A DNA stretch of 64,000 nucleotides from Planctomycetota bacterium (GCA_016235865.1 JACRIK010000019.1:1-64000); one strand, 5' to 3'. Counted from the first letter of the stretch, positions 7,893-16,133 are shown. Notes: generated by a model not told the origin, from the sequence alone. Translations and numbers: made by a program.

Positions 7893-8567
7893 TTACCTTA
7901 TGTTATTCTGCTCCAAAAATTTATAAATTTCTCCTATCGGGACAACACCGGCCATAGTTGTAACCAGTTGCCCATTGTAAACCTTCACCCAAACCGCGAT
8001 TCCTATTACCTCATAGGTCTGCGCATCGTAAACGGGTCCTCCCGAGTTACCGGGCAAAACCGGTGCAGTCATTTCCCAATGGTCTGACTCAACCACAGAA
8101 ATGATTCCATTGGATGGTCTGGGATTTAAACCCAAAGAGCAGCCAACTACATATACCGGCGTAAAAACATAGGCGGTATAATCCTTCTGCGCCAGCCGGG
8201 CTTTATATGTAAGTGATTGTGACGGCCTGAGCAAGGCCAGGTCTTTTAGGGTATCGGTGATAACCACGGTCGCGGTCAAAACCCGGTCATTGGTTTCAAT
8301 CGTTACCGTGCTTTCGTCTTCTACGACATGCGCAGCCGTCAGGATGTAATCATCAATCGCAACGCCCGTTCCAGTAGACCACCCGGCTGATATTTTTACA
8401 GCCGGATATAGAAGTTTTTCATACTCAGTTTGGTATGGATTACGGTTCTTATCCGGCGCTTTGACTATTACTATTTCCGTGGTGTCATCTACCCTATACG
8501 CTCCACGCTCTACGCTCAACGCTAAGGCAATCGCCAGCAACCCATAAACAACCAATCTCTTTATCAT
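7893..8567 (-). CDS. Trypsin-like (S1C-type) secreted serine protease
   Basis: The protein is 224 aa from the ATG at 8567, which follows GAGGTGG. Residues 1-20 form a signal peptide (MIKRLVVYGLLAIALAL), so it should act outside the cytoplasm. The triad is visible: His80 in LTAAHVVED, Asp109 in LKDLALLR and Ser175 in LPGNSGGPVY. There is no PDZ domain, unlike the HtrA protein at 61054. Residues about 18-26 (SVERGAYRV) are encoded by a copy of the ACGCTCCACGCTCTACGC repeat that recurs at 17472, 20345 and 22853, so a repeat appears to have inserted in frame just after the signal peptide. Confidence 0.85.
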   Translation of the reverse strand: MIKRLVVYGLLAIALALSVERGAYRVDDTTEIVIVKAPDKNRNPYQTEYEKLLYPAVKISAGWSTGTGVAIDDYILTAAHVVEDESTVTIETNDRVLTATVVITDTLKDLALLRPSQSLTYKARLAQKDYTAYVFTPVYVVGCSLGLNPRPSNGIISVVESDHWEMTAPVLPGNSGGPVYDAQTYEVIGIAVWVKVYNGQLVTTMAGVVPIGEIYKFLEQNNIR

Positions 8568-8846
8568 AAACCACCTCGTTGAAGCATTAACCGGCACACC
8601 GGCCAACAGGTTAACTGGCCGACTGCCTGCTCTCTCCTACCTATATGTGCTAACCGTAAATTTAGGGGCGTTTTTGAGGGATGGTGAAACGGGTGATTTT
8701 TGATAACTGCTTGGCAGGCAAGGAAATAAAAAATCCGATATTTTTTGGTTCACCGTAAACTTTAGGGTTAGACGGTGGGGGGTGGGGTATGGTAGTGGGG
8801 GGTTTAATCCAGGGCCGTGTCGCTTCTTATGGTCAATAGCGCCCCT

Positions 8847-9154
8847 GCAGTGATTAGATAGCCACCAGGCAAATATTAGATGGCCACCCCGTAAATATTG
8901 GATAGTAACCATCTAATGATTTGATGGCCACCCCGTAAAGATTGGATGGTGACGATGCAGAGGATTGATGGTAACGACGTAAAAATTAGGTGGTAATGAT
9001 ATAAATGTTAGATGGTGACGATGTAAGAATTTGATGGCCACCCCGTAAAGATTGGATGGTGATGATATAGAAGTTTGATGGTAACGATGTAAAAATTAGG
9101 TGGTAACGATATAAATGTTAGATGGTGACGATGTCAGGATTGGATAGTAACGAT
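8847..9154. repeat. Fourteen 22-bp tandem repeats
   Basis: Fourteen contiguous units of exactly 22 bp, consensus about RTAAADATTRGATGGTRACGAT, fill this spacer with no gaps. Units 5-9 (8935-9044) and 10-14 (9045-9154) form a near-duplicate 110-bp block, so the array grew by five-unit duplication. A few units end in GGCCACCCC instead of GGTRACGAT. There is no spacer between units, so this is not CRISPR. It lies at the 3' edge of the AT-rich defence island and upstream of the protease gene. Confidence 0.85.
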
Positions 9155-9304
9155 GTAAAGAATGGAATGTATGCACTCTGGGGCCAAGAACAAAAAAGCG
9201 GCCTGCCCGCCTCTGGCTGGGGTTTTAAGAAAACGTGGCCTGGTAAGGCAGGTAGATTAAGAGAAAGAAGGAATTAAATGTACCCCAGGAGAAAGGAGAA
9301 GAAA

Positions 9305-10045
9305 TTAAGAATTTTTAAATGTCTTGAGATACTCTTTTAAATCAATTGCAGGAGCTGTTCCTAATCTTTGAAGCTCATCTAATAAATTAATGAAAAAGAA
9401 AATCAAAGATTCTTCCTGTGAACTTTTTTCAAATTTATACTTGTTTTTACCTTTATTTTTATACCAGAATGAGACGCAAGTAAGAGAACAACCAAAATGT
9501 AAGAACTTCTCTTTGGGTAATTTGAAAAGGTTTGCTTTTAAAGGTACTGTATATTTACTATCAATTGTTAAAATTCCAGCCAGAATATTAAAAGGCTTTT
9601 TAGGGTTATTAATTACACCTCCAGCATGATAAATCGGAGCCGAAGTGCGTTTCAGCTTGCGTACAGAGGCCGCTTTTTCAGAAGCATATTTAATATTGCT
9701 TCCATTTAAGGTTGGCTTAACTTCAATCACAGCATAGATGCTTTCTGCTGGTATGTAAAGTGTATTATCTTGATTAAACAGAAAGGGAGAATAGTGTTGG
9801 TCAAAAATTACAATATCAATCTGATCACTTAATTTACCCTTAGAATCTAAAACAAAAGCTTTATTCGCAACCTGATAACGTTTGGGTAAATAAGTTCTCA
9901 ACATATTTGCCCACCTATACTCAGTAGCATCACCTTTAGTTACGGGATGAAATATGATTTTCCTGTTGAGCAAAAAGCGACTTTCCATTTCTTCCTGTAA
10001 CCCCAAAAAAGCTTTTCGTAAATCAATCGTTTTGTTTTTACTCAT
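9305..10045 (-). CDS. DUF6602-like putative PD-(D/E)xK nuclease
   Basis: The protein is 246 aa. The core reads ATEYRWANMLRTYLPKRY, then SDQIDIVIFDQ and, 30 residues on, YAVIEVKPTLNG. The D...ExK spacing and the flanking strands match the restriction-endonuclease-like fold, and the overall layout resembles the DUF6602 family as I remember it. It would cut nucleic acid in the cytoplasm. It is the last gene of the Shedu/MfnB-like/CD-NTase operon and starts 9 bases after the CD-NTase stop, so it is a plausible effector of a nucleotide signal. The ribosome site is weak, which suggests translational coupling. Composition is AT-rich like the rest of the island. Confidence 0.7.
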   Translation of the reverse strand: MSKNKTIDLRKAFLGLQEEMESRFLLNRKIIFHPVTKGDATEYRWANMLRTYLPKRYQVANKAFVLDSKGKLSDQIDIVIFDQHYSPFLFNQDNTLYIPAESIYAVIEVKPTLNGSNIKYASEKAASVRKLKRTSAPIYHAGGVINNPKKPFNILAGILTIDSKYTVPLKANLFKLPKEKFLHFGCSLTCVSFWYKNKGKNKYKFEKSSQEESLIFFFINLLDELQRLGTAPAIDLKEYLKTFKNS

Positions 10046-10054
10046 AATGGTTTC

Positions 10055-10819
10055 TTAATAAATAATTCTACCCCAATTAGCACTCAAAAGGCTATTACCT
10101 GCTGCATTTGAAATTTTTAATTTTTCTAACAATGTTAAATCGTCAGAAATTATATTGGCACTATTTGCAGGATCAACCACTTGAGTACCAGTTAAGTCAT
10201 CTTTAAGATATTGTAATACAGTAAGAAAATTATTAGCTATTTGGCCTATATTTTTATTATAAAGAGCATTTAGCACTGATAACTCCAAATAAAACGAGGG
10301 GAAATCTAGTCCATTTAAATTACGCCAAATTTTTGTCGCTACTATCTCATCAATTCTATCAGAATTTTTAACTTTATCAATATGTCGCTGAATATTTGTT
10401 TGCGTCCATGTCTTTTTCTTATTTTTCCATAGACTATGGTTATTTGTATTACCTGATTGCTTCCTTGCAGGAATCAAATCAACTGAAAGAGTAGAATGTT
10501 TAATGCCAATAGAAACATTCTGGCGACGAGGAGAATACCGCTTTCCCTCTAGATAATCATATAAATTATCGTAAATATCTTTTAATGTCCCTGGTGTATT
10601 CGAACTGAGAGAGATAAATAAATCAACGTCAGTTGAACCTTTAACGGCAGTTCCTTTGGCGCAAGATCCGGAAAGAGAAATATCCAGTAAATATACACCT
10701 CCCCACTCACGAATCATGGGAGAAATTAATTGTCGCACATTAGATGCTACTAATGAACTAACTAATGGAATCATTTTATATTTAGATATAATAGATCCAA
10801 CATATTCATCTGCGGTCAT
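10055..10819 (-). CDS. CD-NTase-like nucleotidyltransferase 1
   Basis: The 254-aa product has the polymerase-beta nucleotidyltransferase signature GSCAKGTAVKGSTDVDLFIS (the GS motif and the DxD pair) and a third carboxylate in SVDLIPARK. The C-terminal half has the helical core and the VDPANSANIISDDLT motif that OAS-like and CD-NTase enzymes share. Such enzymes make cyclic or linear oligonucleotide signals in anti-phage systems. Its start overlaps the MfnB-like gene by 14 bases (AGAGGA ribosome site inside that gene), so the two are coupled. The nuclease at 9305 follows at once. It could instead be a tRNA- or protein-modifying nucleotidyltransferase; the product cannot be read from sequence. 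Confidence 0.8.
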   Translation of the reverse strand: MTADEYVGSIISKYKMIPLVSSLVASNVRQLISPMIREWGGVYLLDISLSGSCAKGTAVKGSTDVDLFISLSSNTPGTLKDIYDNLYDYLEGKRYSPRRQNVSIGIKHSTLSVDLIPARKQSGNTNNHSLWKNKKKTWTQTNIQRHIDKVKNSDRIDEIVATKIWRNLNGLDFPSFYLELSVLNALYNKNIGQIANNFLTVLQYLKDDLTGTQVVDPANSANIISDDLTLLEKLKISNAAGNSLLSANWGRIIY

Positions 10820-11543
10820 TTTTATCCTCTTTCACAACAATTAATAATTCCCTTACAATATTTGCTTTAACATTCCCAAAGCGTCCCTTACCTTTTTGTT
10901 CACAAGCGGCACCGCGAATACATATTACGTCTACACCTGTTTGCCAAAGATTTGGAAGTTGTTCTTTGGTAATAGAACCAGCTAGCCAGGCTTCTATTTT
11001 ATTCTTATGACAATGAGATACAAACCTCTTAATATCTTCTAAAGTTAAATAATTTAAAAGTCCCTTGCCACACTCTTTATCAAAAGTATCTATTAATATC
11101 CCATCTGCTTTAATTTCTTTTGCTAATTTAGGGCCGCCTTTAATAGGGTCAAATATCTTGCGTAACTTTGTGTCTGCAAATATTGCAGGTATAACCTGTT
11201 TCCTTGGAAACCAATGCTTTACTGTTCGCACTATATTACCACCTAAATAACACGCATCTTTATACTTAAGGTTTGCTAACCCGGCCTTTATAATATCTGC
11301 TCCGCTGGATGCAACGCCTAATGCCGCCTGACAAGCCGTGCTTCTATTTAATTGTCTTTCTCCTATATTTGTAGAAACTAACATCTTTCTAGGCAGTGCT
11401 TTTCGTACCGTCATTATATTTAAAGGATAAGGTGTTCCAAGAGCAGAGGCAGGAAATTCTACATCAGCAATATGCGCACCTCCCTTACACGCTTCTACTG
11501 CTTCATTTCTTCCACGAACACTAATTAATAGTCTTTGTTTCAT
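10806..11543 (-). CDS. MfnB-like TIM-barrel protein (DUF556 family)
   Basis: The 245-aa sequence aligns along its length with MfnB, which joins two glyceraldehyde-3-phosphates into a furan phosphate for methanofuran synthesis. Matching blocks: LISVRGRNEAVEACKGGAHI, LVSTNIGE, GADIIKAGL, ILIDTFDKE, AWLAGSITKEQLP and DVICIRGAAC. The family's DVK motif, with the Schiff-base lysine (Lys27 in the archaeal enzyme, from memory), reads DVE here, while the later lysines in IKAGL and DTFDK are kept. The active site is therefore altered. It overlaps the Shedu gene by 23 bases and the CD-NTase gene by 14, an unusual place for a cofactor enzyme. No other methanofuran gene is nearby. Confidence 0.75.
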   Translation of the reverse strand: MKQRLLISVRGRNEAVEACKGGAHIADVEFPASALGTPYPLNIMTVRKALPRKMLVSTNIGERQLNRSTACQAALGVASSGADIIKAGLANLKYKDACYLGGNIVRTVKHWFPRKQVIPAIFADTKLRKIFDPIKGGPKLAKEIKADGILIDTFDKECGKGLLNYLTLEDIKRFVSHCHKNKIEAWLAGSITKEQLPNLWQTGVDVICIRGAACEQKGKGRFGNVKANIVRELLIVVKEDKNDRR

Positions 11544-12732
11544 CTGTTATTCTATCCCCTCTTAAACGTTTAAGGAGATTCTTTAAGTTATTGAGAAAAT
11601 CGTCATATAAAATAATTTCTATATTTTTTAGTGAGCCATTAAGCATTTGGAAATCATCTCTCTTCTCTGAACCGATTAGCTGAGAATTTGTACCGGCTAT
11701 AATATAACCCCGAGGTTTTATAACCCTTATGTTTACGCCTGTTTTATCTCTAACATTATTTATGAGAACATTTTTATTTTCTTGAATTTCTTCAATATAG
11801 TTCTCAACCTGAGAAATTGCCTTGGCAATCTCCGGGGTCCAATAATAATTATTACGGCTTTTATCTAAGCTTAATAGTGGCGTATTGGGTCTTTTAATTT
11901 CATATATATCTAAATAACCATAAACATTAATAAGCAAGAAATCAGGATAATCACCTTTTAGCGAAATATTCTTTTTCGGCAGAACTCCAACATAATTAGT
12001 ATTAAACAGTAAAATATAATCCCTCAGAAATTCTTGCCATTTGTGTTCATCTTGAGTTTGAGCATTTAGTTTCTGTTCAAATTCTTTAATAATATCGTTC
12101 AAGTAGACGGATTCTTCTCTATTTTTAGTTTGTTTCGTAATAATCAATCGTTTAATTCTACTTAGTTTTAAACGGTTACTCTCCCAAAATCTAGGATAAA
12201 AATCGGCCAGTTCTTCCACGTCTGATTTAGATAGATTTTTAAGAACACTTTTCTTCTTTAAAATCCCTGAAAGTTGGTCTTCTTTATAAGATGAATCATA
12301 TTTTATTTCAGACTCTTTAAAGTATCGCGGGAAATATGAATATAAATAAGATTGAATTAAGTCGTTTGAACTTTTATTCTTGCTTCTATTGAACAGGCGT
12401 AATTGTTTCGCAATAGATGACAATTCATTATACCCAAGAAATATTTTTACTTTAGTAACAAGGTGTTTTAGATAAGTTTTATCTTCTCTTAAAATATGAA
12501 ATTCAACCTTTTTCCCAAGTTTATTTATAATCTTAAATAAAACCTTCCCTACAAAATACCCTATAAAACCTTCTTTATTAAAACCAGATGGTAATTTCTT
12601 AAAATCATCTAAATATACTCTTTTGATAAAATTAGATAGTTTCATTTTACTGTTTATATTGAATCTAATTTTATTAGTCATTATTTCATAAGGAATATAT
12701 CGTTGCCTTCTTCTTCGCTTTTGTTTCGGCAT
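11521..12732 (-). CDS. Shedu-type anti-phage nuclease (DUF4263)
   Basis: The protein is 403 aa. Residues about 225-400 form the Shedu/DUF4263 nuclease domain: DEHKWQEFLRDYILLF, then YPDFLLINVYGYLDIYEIKRP (PD...ExK core), then QVENYIEEI (the conserved Q) and a final strand IEIILYDDFLNNL. The N-terminal 220 residues are lysine-rich and helical and may sense phage or DNA ends. Single-gene Shedu systems protect against phage. Here the gene is the first of a four-gene overlapping set with an MfnB-like protein, a CD-NTase and a DUF6602-like nuclease. The start has a clear GGAAAG site; the ATG for MTNKIRF 17 codons in is an alternative. AT-rich. Confidence 0.85.
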   Translation of the reverse strand: MPKQKRRRRQRYIPYEIMTNKIRFNINSKMKLSNFIKRVYLDDFKKLPSGFNKEGFIGYFVGKVLFKIINKLGKKVEFHILREDKTYLKHLVTKVKIFLGYNELSSIAKQLRLFNRSKNKSSNDLIQSYLYSYFPRYFKESEIKYDSSYKEDQLSGILKKKSVLKNLSKSDVEELADFYPRFWESNRLKLSRIKRLIITKQTKNREESVYLNDIIKEFEQKLNAQTQDEHKWQEFLRDYILLFNTNYVGVLPKKNISLKGDYPDFLLINVYGYLDIYEIKRPNTPLLSLDKSRNNYYWTPEIAKAISQVENYIEEIQENKNVLINNVRDKTGVNIRVIKPRGYIIAGTNSQLIGSEKRDDFQMLNGSLKNIEIILYDDFLNNLKNLLKRLRGDRITDETKTIN

Positions 12733-12886
12733 TTTCTTTCCTTTCGCTATGGAATCACTGGGGTATCTTGTCGCAAATCCGCCTCAAGAGGATTCGATTC
12801 AATAATTCGGTACGTCCTCCCCCCAAATTACCTCATTTTAATTGATATAAATATTTTTCAAAGGGGATAGTAAAATCGTCATTTTA
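12733..12886. other. Spacer splitting the defence island into two transcription units
   Basis: This 154-bp spacer is less AT-rich in its first 80 bases than the genes beside it. It holds CCGCCTCAAGAGGATTCG, partly palindromic. No gene or convincing promoter is seen, but a promoter for the Shedu operon would be expected here. Confidence 0.3.
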
Positions 12887-13642
12887 CTACCAAACAATAT
12901 CTTCCCAGCGAGTTTTCTCAAGACTCGCATTGGCGTTATTTTTCATGGTCAATTTATCCGATGATGTTATTAAATCAGATACAATATTATTACTGTTTGC
13001 CGGGTCAATCAGTTTTACCAATTCAACATTTTCTTTAGTATATCTCAAAGCCTGCAGCATTAGTTCCCCATAATCTTCGGTGCGGGAATTATCAAGGGCT
13101 TTTATGATTAAAAGTTCTAAAGCGAACGATTTAAAGTGTATCGAATGACGGTATTTCCAGATTTTCATTAGTTTAATAATAGGCCTACATTTTGCTTTGC
13201 TTACATAATCCTTATGCAATTCAATATTAGTTTTAATTGAACTGCCCGTAGTGGTAACAAAAAGATTTGCGTCCGCAGAATTATTTGATATCTCCCGCGC
13301 CGGAACAATATCAACGCTTTCCTTATCATTGGAAATTCTAATTGAGACAATTTGTTTGCGTGGGTTTAGACTGCGTAGACTTGCAAATACTTGATTGTAC
13401 ATATCCTGTAATGTATAAAAAGCATCGCCTTTAAAATAAACACATAAATCCACATCATATTTTAAATTAATTGCTGTTCCTTTAGCATAAGAACCAGAGT
13501 AATATACTCTGCTAATTTTTGAACCATAGCTATACCTTAACAGATCTTCTATTTCTTTTCTTCGTTTCTGGATTCCGCTAATGTCATTTTCAGTAAGATT
13601 ATACTTTGCCAGTATTTCCTCTAAATATTGTTGAGAAGTCAT
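12887..13642 (-). CDS. CD-NTase-like nucleotidyltransferase 2
   Basis: The 251-aa product carries GSYAKGTAINLKYDVDLCVY, the GS and DVD catalytic motifs, and the third Asp in SVDIVPAREIS. The C-terminus has LIDPANSNNIVSDL, as in nucleotidyltransferase 1 (VDPANSANIISDD). The two differ widely elsewhere, so they are old paralogues or separately acquired. It starts 20 bases after the stop of the 13663 gene, with an AAAGGA site, and so shares its transcript. Its role is likely nucleotide second-messenger synthesis in phage defence, by family and context only. Confidence 0.8.
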   Translation of the reverse strand: MTSQQYLEEILAKYNLTENDISGIQKRRKEIEDLLRYSYGSKISRVYYSGSYAKGTAINLKYDVDLCVYFKGDAFYTLQDMYNQVFASLRSLNPRKQIVSIRISNDKESVDIVPAREISNNSADANLFVTTTGSSIKTNIELHKDYVSKAKCRPIIKLMKIWKYRHSIHFKSFALELLIIKALDNSRTEDYGELMLQALRYTKENVELVKLIDPANSNNIVSDLITSSDKLTMKNNANASLEKTRWEDIVW

Positions 13643-13662
13643 ATTAATTATCCTTTCTTATT

Positions 13663-14598
13663 TTATCTGACTGGAAAAGATGACCCAAATATTGCTCGCC
13701 ACCACATTCTTGCCAATAGTAATCTCCCTTTTTCTTCTGCTTTAAGAGCCCAAAGTGATTGTTTATAAGCCTTATTGCATTTAATCAGTATTCTTTGTTT
13801 ATCAAACATTGTGAGGTCTTTTGTTACATTATTGGTTGGATTAACAGGATCTATAATCATTATTGGAGATTTTGCTACTCGTACTTGCGATAATAAGAAA
13901 TTATCATTAAACCATACAATATCATTTAATTTGCTTTCGCAAACATAGCGCATGACATTGGAAAAATTAAGACCAAAATGTGCGGATGTAGAAAACTTAT
14001 CTAGTGCCTTCACGCAAAGTAGCTCCAATGCAAACCCTTTTAGCGGAACCGCTCTTACTTTTTTCCACCATTTGAGTAAACGTATTGTTTTACCGTAGGG
14101 TCTGTATGAAAGGTCTCTTTTCTTAAAAAACTCTACGTGCATTGGTATCGATGTTTTTATCCATTTTTTAGCGTCGCGGTCAGGTATATTGGAAAGATAT
14201 TTATCATTACCGTCCCAAAATACCGGAACAATTTCAACATCACAATCCGTGAAACGAATTCCTATGGATCTTCTTTGCCTTCTAACCGGTAGTTGTGGAA
14301 ATGTTTGCTTAAAGCGGGTAAAAAATTTACCTAAAACAATTCCGGGCATATAAAATTCGCCGTTCGGTTTTTTGCATATCGCTAAATCATAATGTGGGGA
14401 TAAATCTACGTCTTTAAGCGGAGATATACAGGTATCTTTTGCATACGAACCAGAATAAAAGAATTTTTTCGGAGAAAGATCGGGGTCGTTATTTAGTATC
14501 TGTTTAATATAATCACAGTGTTGCCTCGCCGTTTCCAATATACTTTCGGATGGAATTAGACCAGAAATAAGACTTTGAAATGATTCATTTATATCCAT
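13663..14598 (-). CDS. CD-NTase-like nucleotidyltransferase 3
   Basis: The product is 311 aa, longer than the other two. It has GSYAKDTCISPLKDVDLSPH (GS and DVD motifs, with Asp where the family usually has Gly), a third acidic site in DCDVEIVPVF, a helical core GFALELLCVKALDKF and the IIDPVNPTNNVTKDLT motif. A conserved Arg-rich QRRSIGIRF strand precedes the third Asp. It is the first gene of the minus-strand pair. All key acidic residues are present, so it should be active. It could be an oligoadenylate- or cyclic nucleotide-synthase. Confidence 0.78.
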   Translation of the reverse strand: MDINESFQSLISGLIPSESILETARQHCDYIKQILNNDPDLSPKKFFYSGSYAKDTCISPLKDVDLSPHYDLAICKKPNGEFYMPGIVLGKFFTRFKQTFPQLPVRRQRRSIGIRFTDCDVEIVPVFWDGNDKYLSNIPDRDAKKWIKTSIPMHVEFFKKRDLSYRPYGKTIRLLKWWKKVRAVPLKGFALELLCVKALDKFSTSAHFGLNFSNVMRYVCESKLNDIVWFNDNFLLSQVRVAKSPIMIIDPVNPTNNVTKDLTMFDKQRILIKCNKAYKQSLWALKAEEKGRLLLARMWWRAIFGSSFPVR

Positions 14599-14612
14599 AT
14601 TTTCCCTCTTCT

Positions 14613-15392
14613 CTATTCCGGTGGTTTACACACCTTACAAGGTTCGTATCCTTTTGCCTTGGCGTCTTTTAGTTTTATGGGAATCTTTGACTTCGCTAGA
14701 TGCTGACACTCAGACCGATGGTATTTGCTCCCAGTCCTGGTTATATACACTGTTACTTCTTCCGTGTCACCTTTTTTCGTGCCGGAATCGTCCTTTGCCT
14801 CCGGCGGTTTGGTTGCCGGCGGGGTATCGGCATTCTTTGTCAGATATTCTTCCGAGTGTTCCCTGTGCTTGAAATAGTTTGCCTCATATTGTTTGACCAG
14901 GTCCGGATGGTCTTTGATTATCAGCAGGTTTTCGGCATTGTTCTCCTCGGCGTTCTTGCTGAAATTAAAACTGCCCGTGATTATCACCTTGCTGTCCAGA
15001 AGTATTATTTTATTGTGGGCTATGGCGTGCCTGGCATCAATCAGGGTCGAGATATTGGCCTGGTAAACCATATTCGCCTGGGAGTATCTTTCAGACCTCT
15101 GGCTTTTGTCCAGGATAACCTCTACCAGAACCCCTCGTCTGGTCGCATCTACCAGGGCCTGGGCGATGGGTTCAGAAGTGAATGAATACGCCTGGACACA
15201 GATGATTTCCTTGGCGGCATTAATTTCCTTGACTATCGCCTCGGTGCATCCGCCTTTGGGTGAGAAATAGATCTGAATATCCTTTGCAGTATGTTTAGCC
15301 ACATCCTGCTGTTCGCCCGGATATAGGGACATCAAGCCCCCGAAACCAAGCAACCCCACCAATCCCAAAACCAATAACCATTTAAGTTTCAT
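14613..15392 (-). CDS. Secreted PLD-family nuclease with C-terminal Cys/His domain
   Basis: From the ATG at 15392 (GAGGAG site 9 bases before) the protein is 259 aa. It has a signal anchor (WLLVLGLVGLLGFGGLMSL), a phospholipase D domain with one HxK motif (IAHNKIILLDSKVIITGSFNFS) as in the Nuc/thermonuclease-like endonucleases, a Pro/Lys linker and a C-terminal CQHL...YEPCKVCKPPE segment similar to the Ada-like metal-binding module. A single HKD motif means it should dimerise. It probably degrades DNA outside the cytoplasm. It lies just upstream of the nucleotidyltransferase gene but is less AT-rich, so it may not belong to the island. Confidence 0.8.
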   Translation of the reverse strand: MKLKWLLVLGLVGLLGFGGLMSLYPGEQQDVAKHTAKDIQIYFSPKGGCTEAIVKEINAAKEIICVQAYSFTSEPIAQALVDATRRGVLVEVILDKSQRSERYSQANMVYQANISTLIDARHAIAHNKIILLDSKVIITGSFNFSKNAEENNAENLLIIKDHPDLVKQYEANYFKHREHSEEYLTKNADTPPATKPPEAKDDSGTKKGDTEEVTVYITRTGSKYHRSECQHLAKSKIPIKLKDAKAKGYEPCKVCKPPE

Positions 15393-15405
15393 ATTGCAAA
15401 TCTCC

Positions 15406-15831
15406 TCATTTTTGCTTGCCTGTTTGACCGAAGAGATAACCAACCACTGTTCCTAGAAGCGTTCCAACTACATAGTTGTCAATCAGTTTTTGATAACCTA
15501 AAATTCCGATAGTACCAAAAGTTATTGCTGACAATATTAACGTAAAACTCCAACGCCAGAAAAAGTATTTTTTGGTTGTCTGGTTCTCTTGCTCTTTAAC
15601 GATTTTTTCTATTTCCAGTTGCTTATTTTTGTAAGTGAAATATTGATTACTGACTGCTTGGGCACCCGCACTATTTAGTAAACCACCAAATGCATCTACT
15701 GTGTCAGCTATACCGGTGTCTCCTGCTTCTTCAGATTCGCTATGATGTTCCATAGGCTTGCCACACTTGAGACAAAAATCTGCCTTGTCCGATATGTCTT
15801 GTCCGCATTCATTACATTTTATCAGTGCCAT
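15406..15831 (-). CDS. Zinc-ribbon membrane protein
   Basis: The 141-aa protein begins with a zinc ribbon (CNECGQDI...FCLKCGKPM), followed by an acidic linker, a coiled-coil stretch (KNKQLEIEKIVKEQENQTTKK) and two membrane segments (FFWRWSFTLILSAITFGTIGIL and VVGTLLGTVVGYLFGQ). The stop lies 13 bases before the PLD nuclease start, so the two share a transcript. The function is unknown. Confidence 0.7.
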   Translation of the reverse strand: MALIKCNECGQDISDKADFCLKCGKPMEHHSESEEAGDTGIADTVDAFGGLLNSAGAQAVSNQYFTYKNKQLEIEKIVKEQENQTTKKYFFWRWSFTLILSAITFGTIGILGYQKLIDNYVVGTLLGTVVGYLFGQTGKQK

Positions 15832-15855
15832 ATAGTATATCTCCTTTTAGTGGAA

Positions 15856-15888
15856 GGGGCATTTTTGATATTAATCAAAATATGCCCC
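15856..15888. other. Long inverted repeat between two small genes
   Basis: GGGGCATTTTTGAT pairs with ATCAAAATATGCCCC around an ATTA loop. It lies just after the 58-aa gene on the minus strand. There is no T-run after it in that direction, so it is a weak terminator or an mRNA-stabilising hairpin. Confidence 0.5.
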
Positions 15889-15899
15889 CTCCATTTACC

Positions 15900-16076
15900 T
15901 TATTTGCTGCAAGTTCCGTTTCTTTCTTTTCCCAAGCATTCATTATCAAGTTCTCCAGAACTTGGACGTTTCCCATCGGGTGGGGTTGTCTCTTCATAGT
16001 CTGATGTTGGCCAATTGGAACAATTCTTGCACCAATGCCATGTGTCGCTACCTTTTTTTCTACGATAAGTTGCCAT
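15900..16076 (-). CDS. 58-aa cysteine-motif protein
   Basis: This frame starts at 16076 after GAAAGGGGGTGATAACGA and encodes 58 residues, beginning MATYRRKKGSDTWHW and including CKNCSNWPTSDYEE, a PSSGELDNEC motif and a last Cys in NGTCSK. The spacing of the Cys residues (CxxC plus two single Cys) suggests a small metal-binding fold. I recall near-identical short proteins in many unrelated bacteria, annotated as hypothetical. An overlapping 73-codon frame in the same strand is the shadow. The function is unknown. Confidence 0.7.
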   Translation of the reverse strand: MATYRRKKGSDTWHWCKNCSNWPTSDYEETTPPDGKRPSSGELDNECLGKERNGTCSK

Positions 16077-16133
16077 TCGTTATCACCCCCTTTCATTATT
16101 TACAGTTATCTGTGCAATCAGTGTAATCTGTGG

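Noticed and set aside
8637-8912. 91-aa minus-strand frame before the protease gene
   Set aside because: It covers the first tandem repeats, has no homologue-like motif or ribosome site.
8847-9154. CRISPR array
   Set aside because: Units follow each other without spacers and are only 22 bp, with drifting sequence; no cas gene is near.
10806-11543. Methanofuran biosynthesis operon
   Set aside because: Only an MfnB-like gene with an altered active site is present; no other mfn, fwd or fae gene lies nearby.
12790-12850. tRNA fragment as attachment site of the defence island
   Set aside because: TTCGATTC-like piece is present but no acceptor stem or D-arm can be formed; too weak to call.
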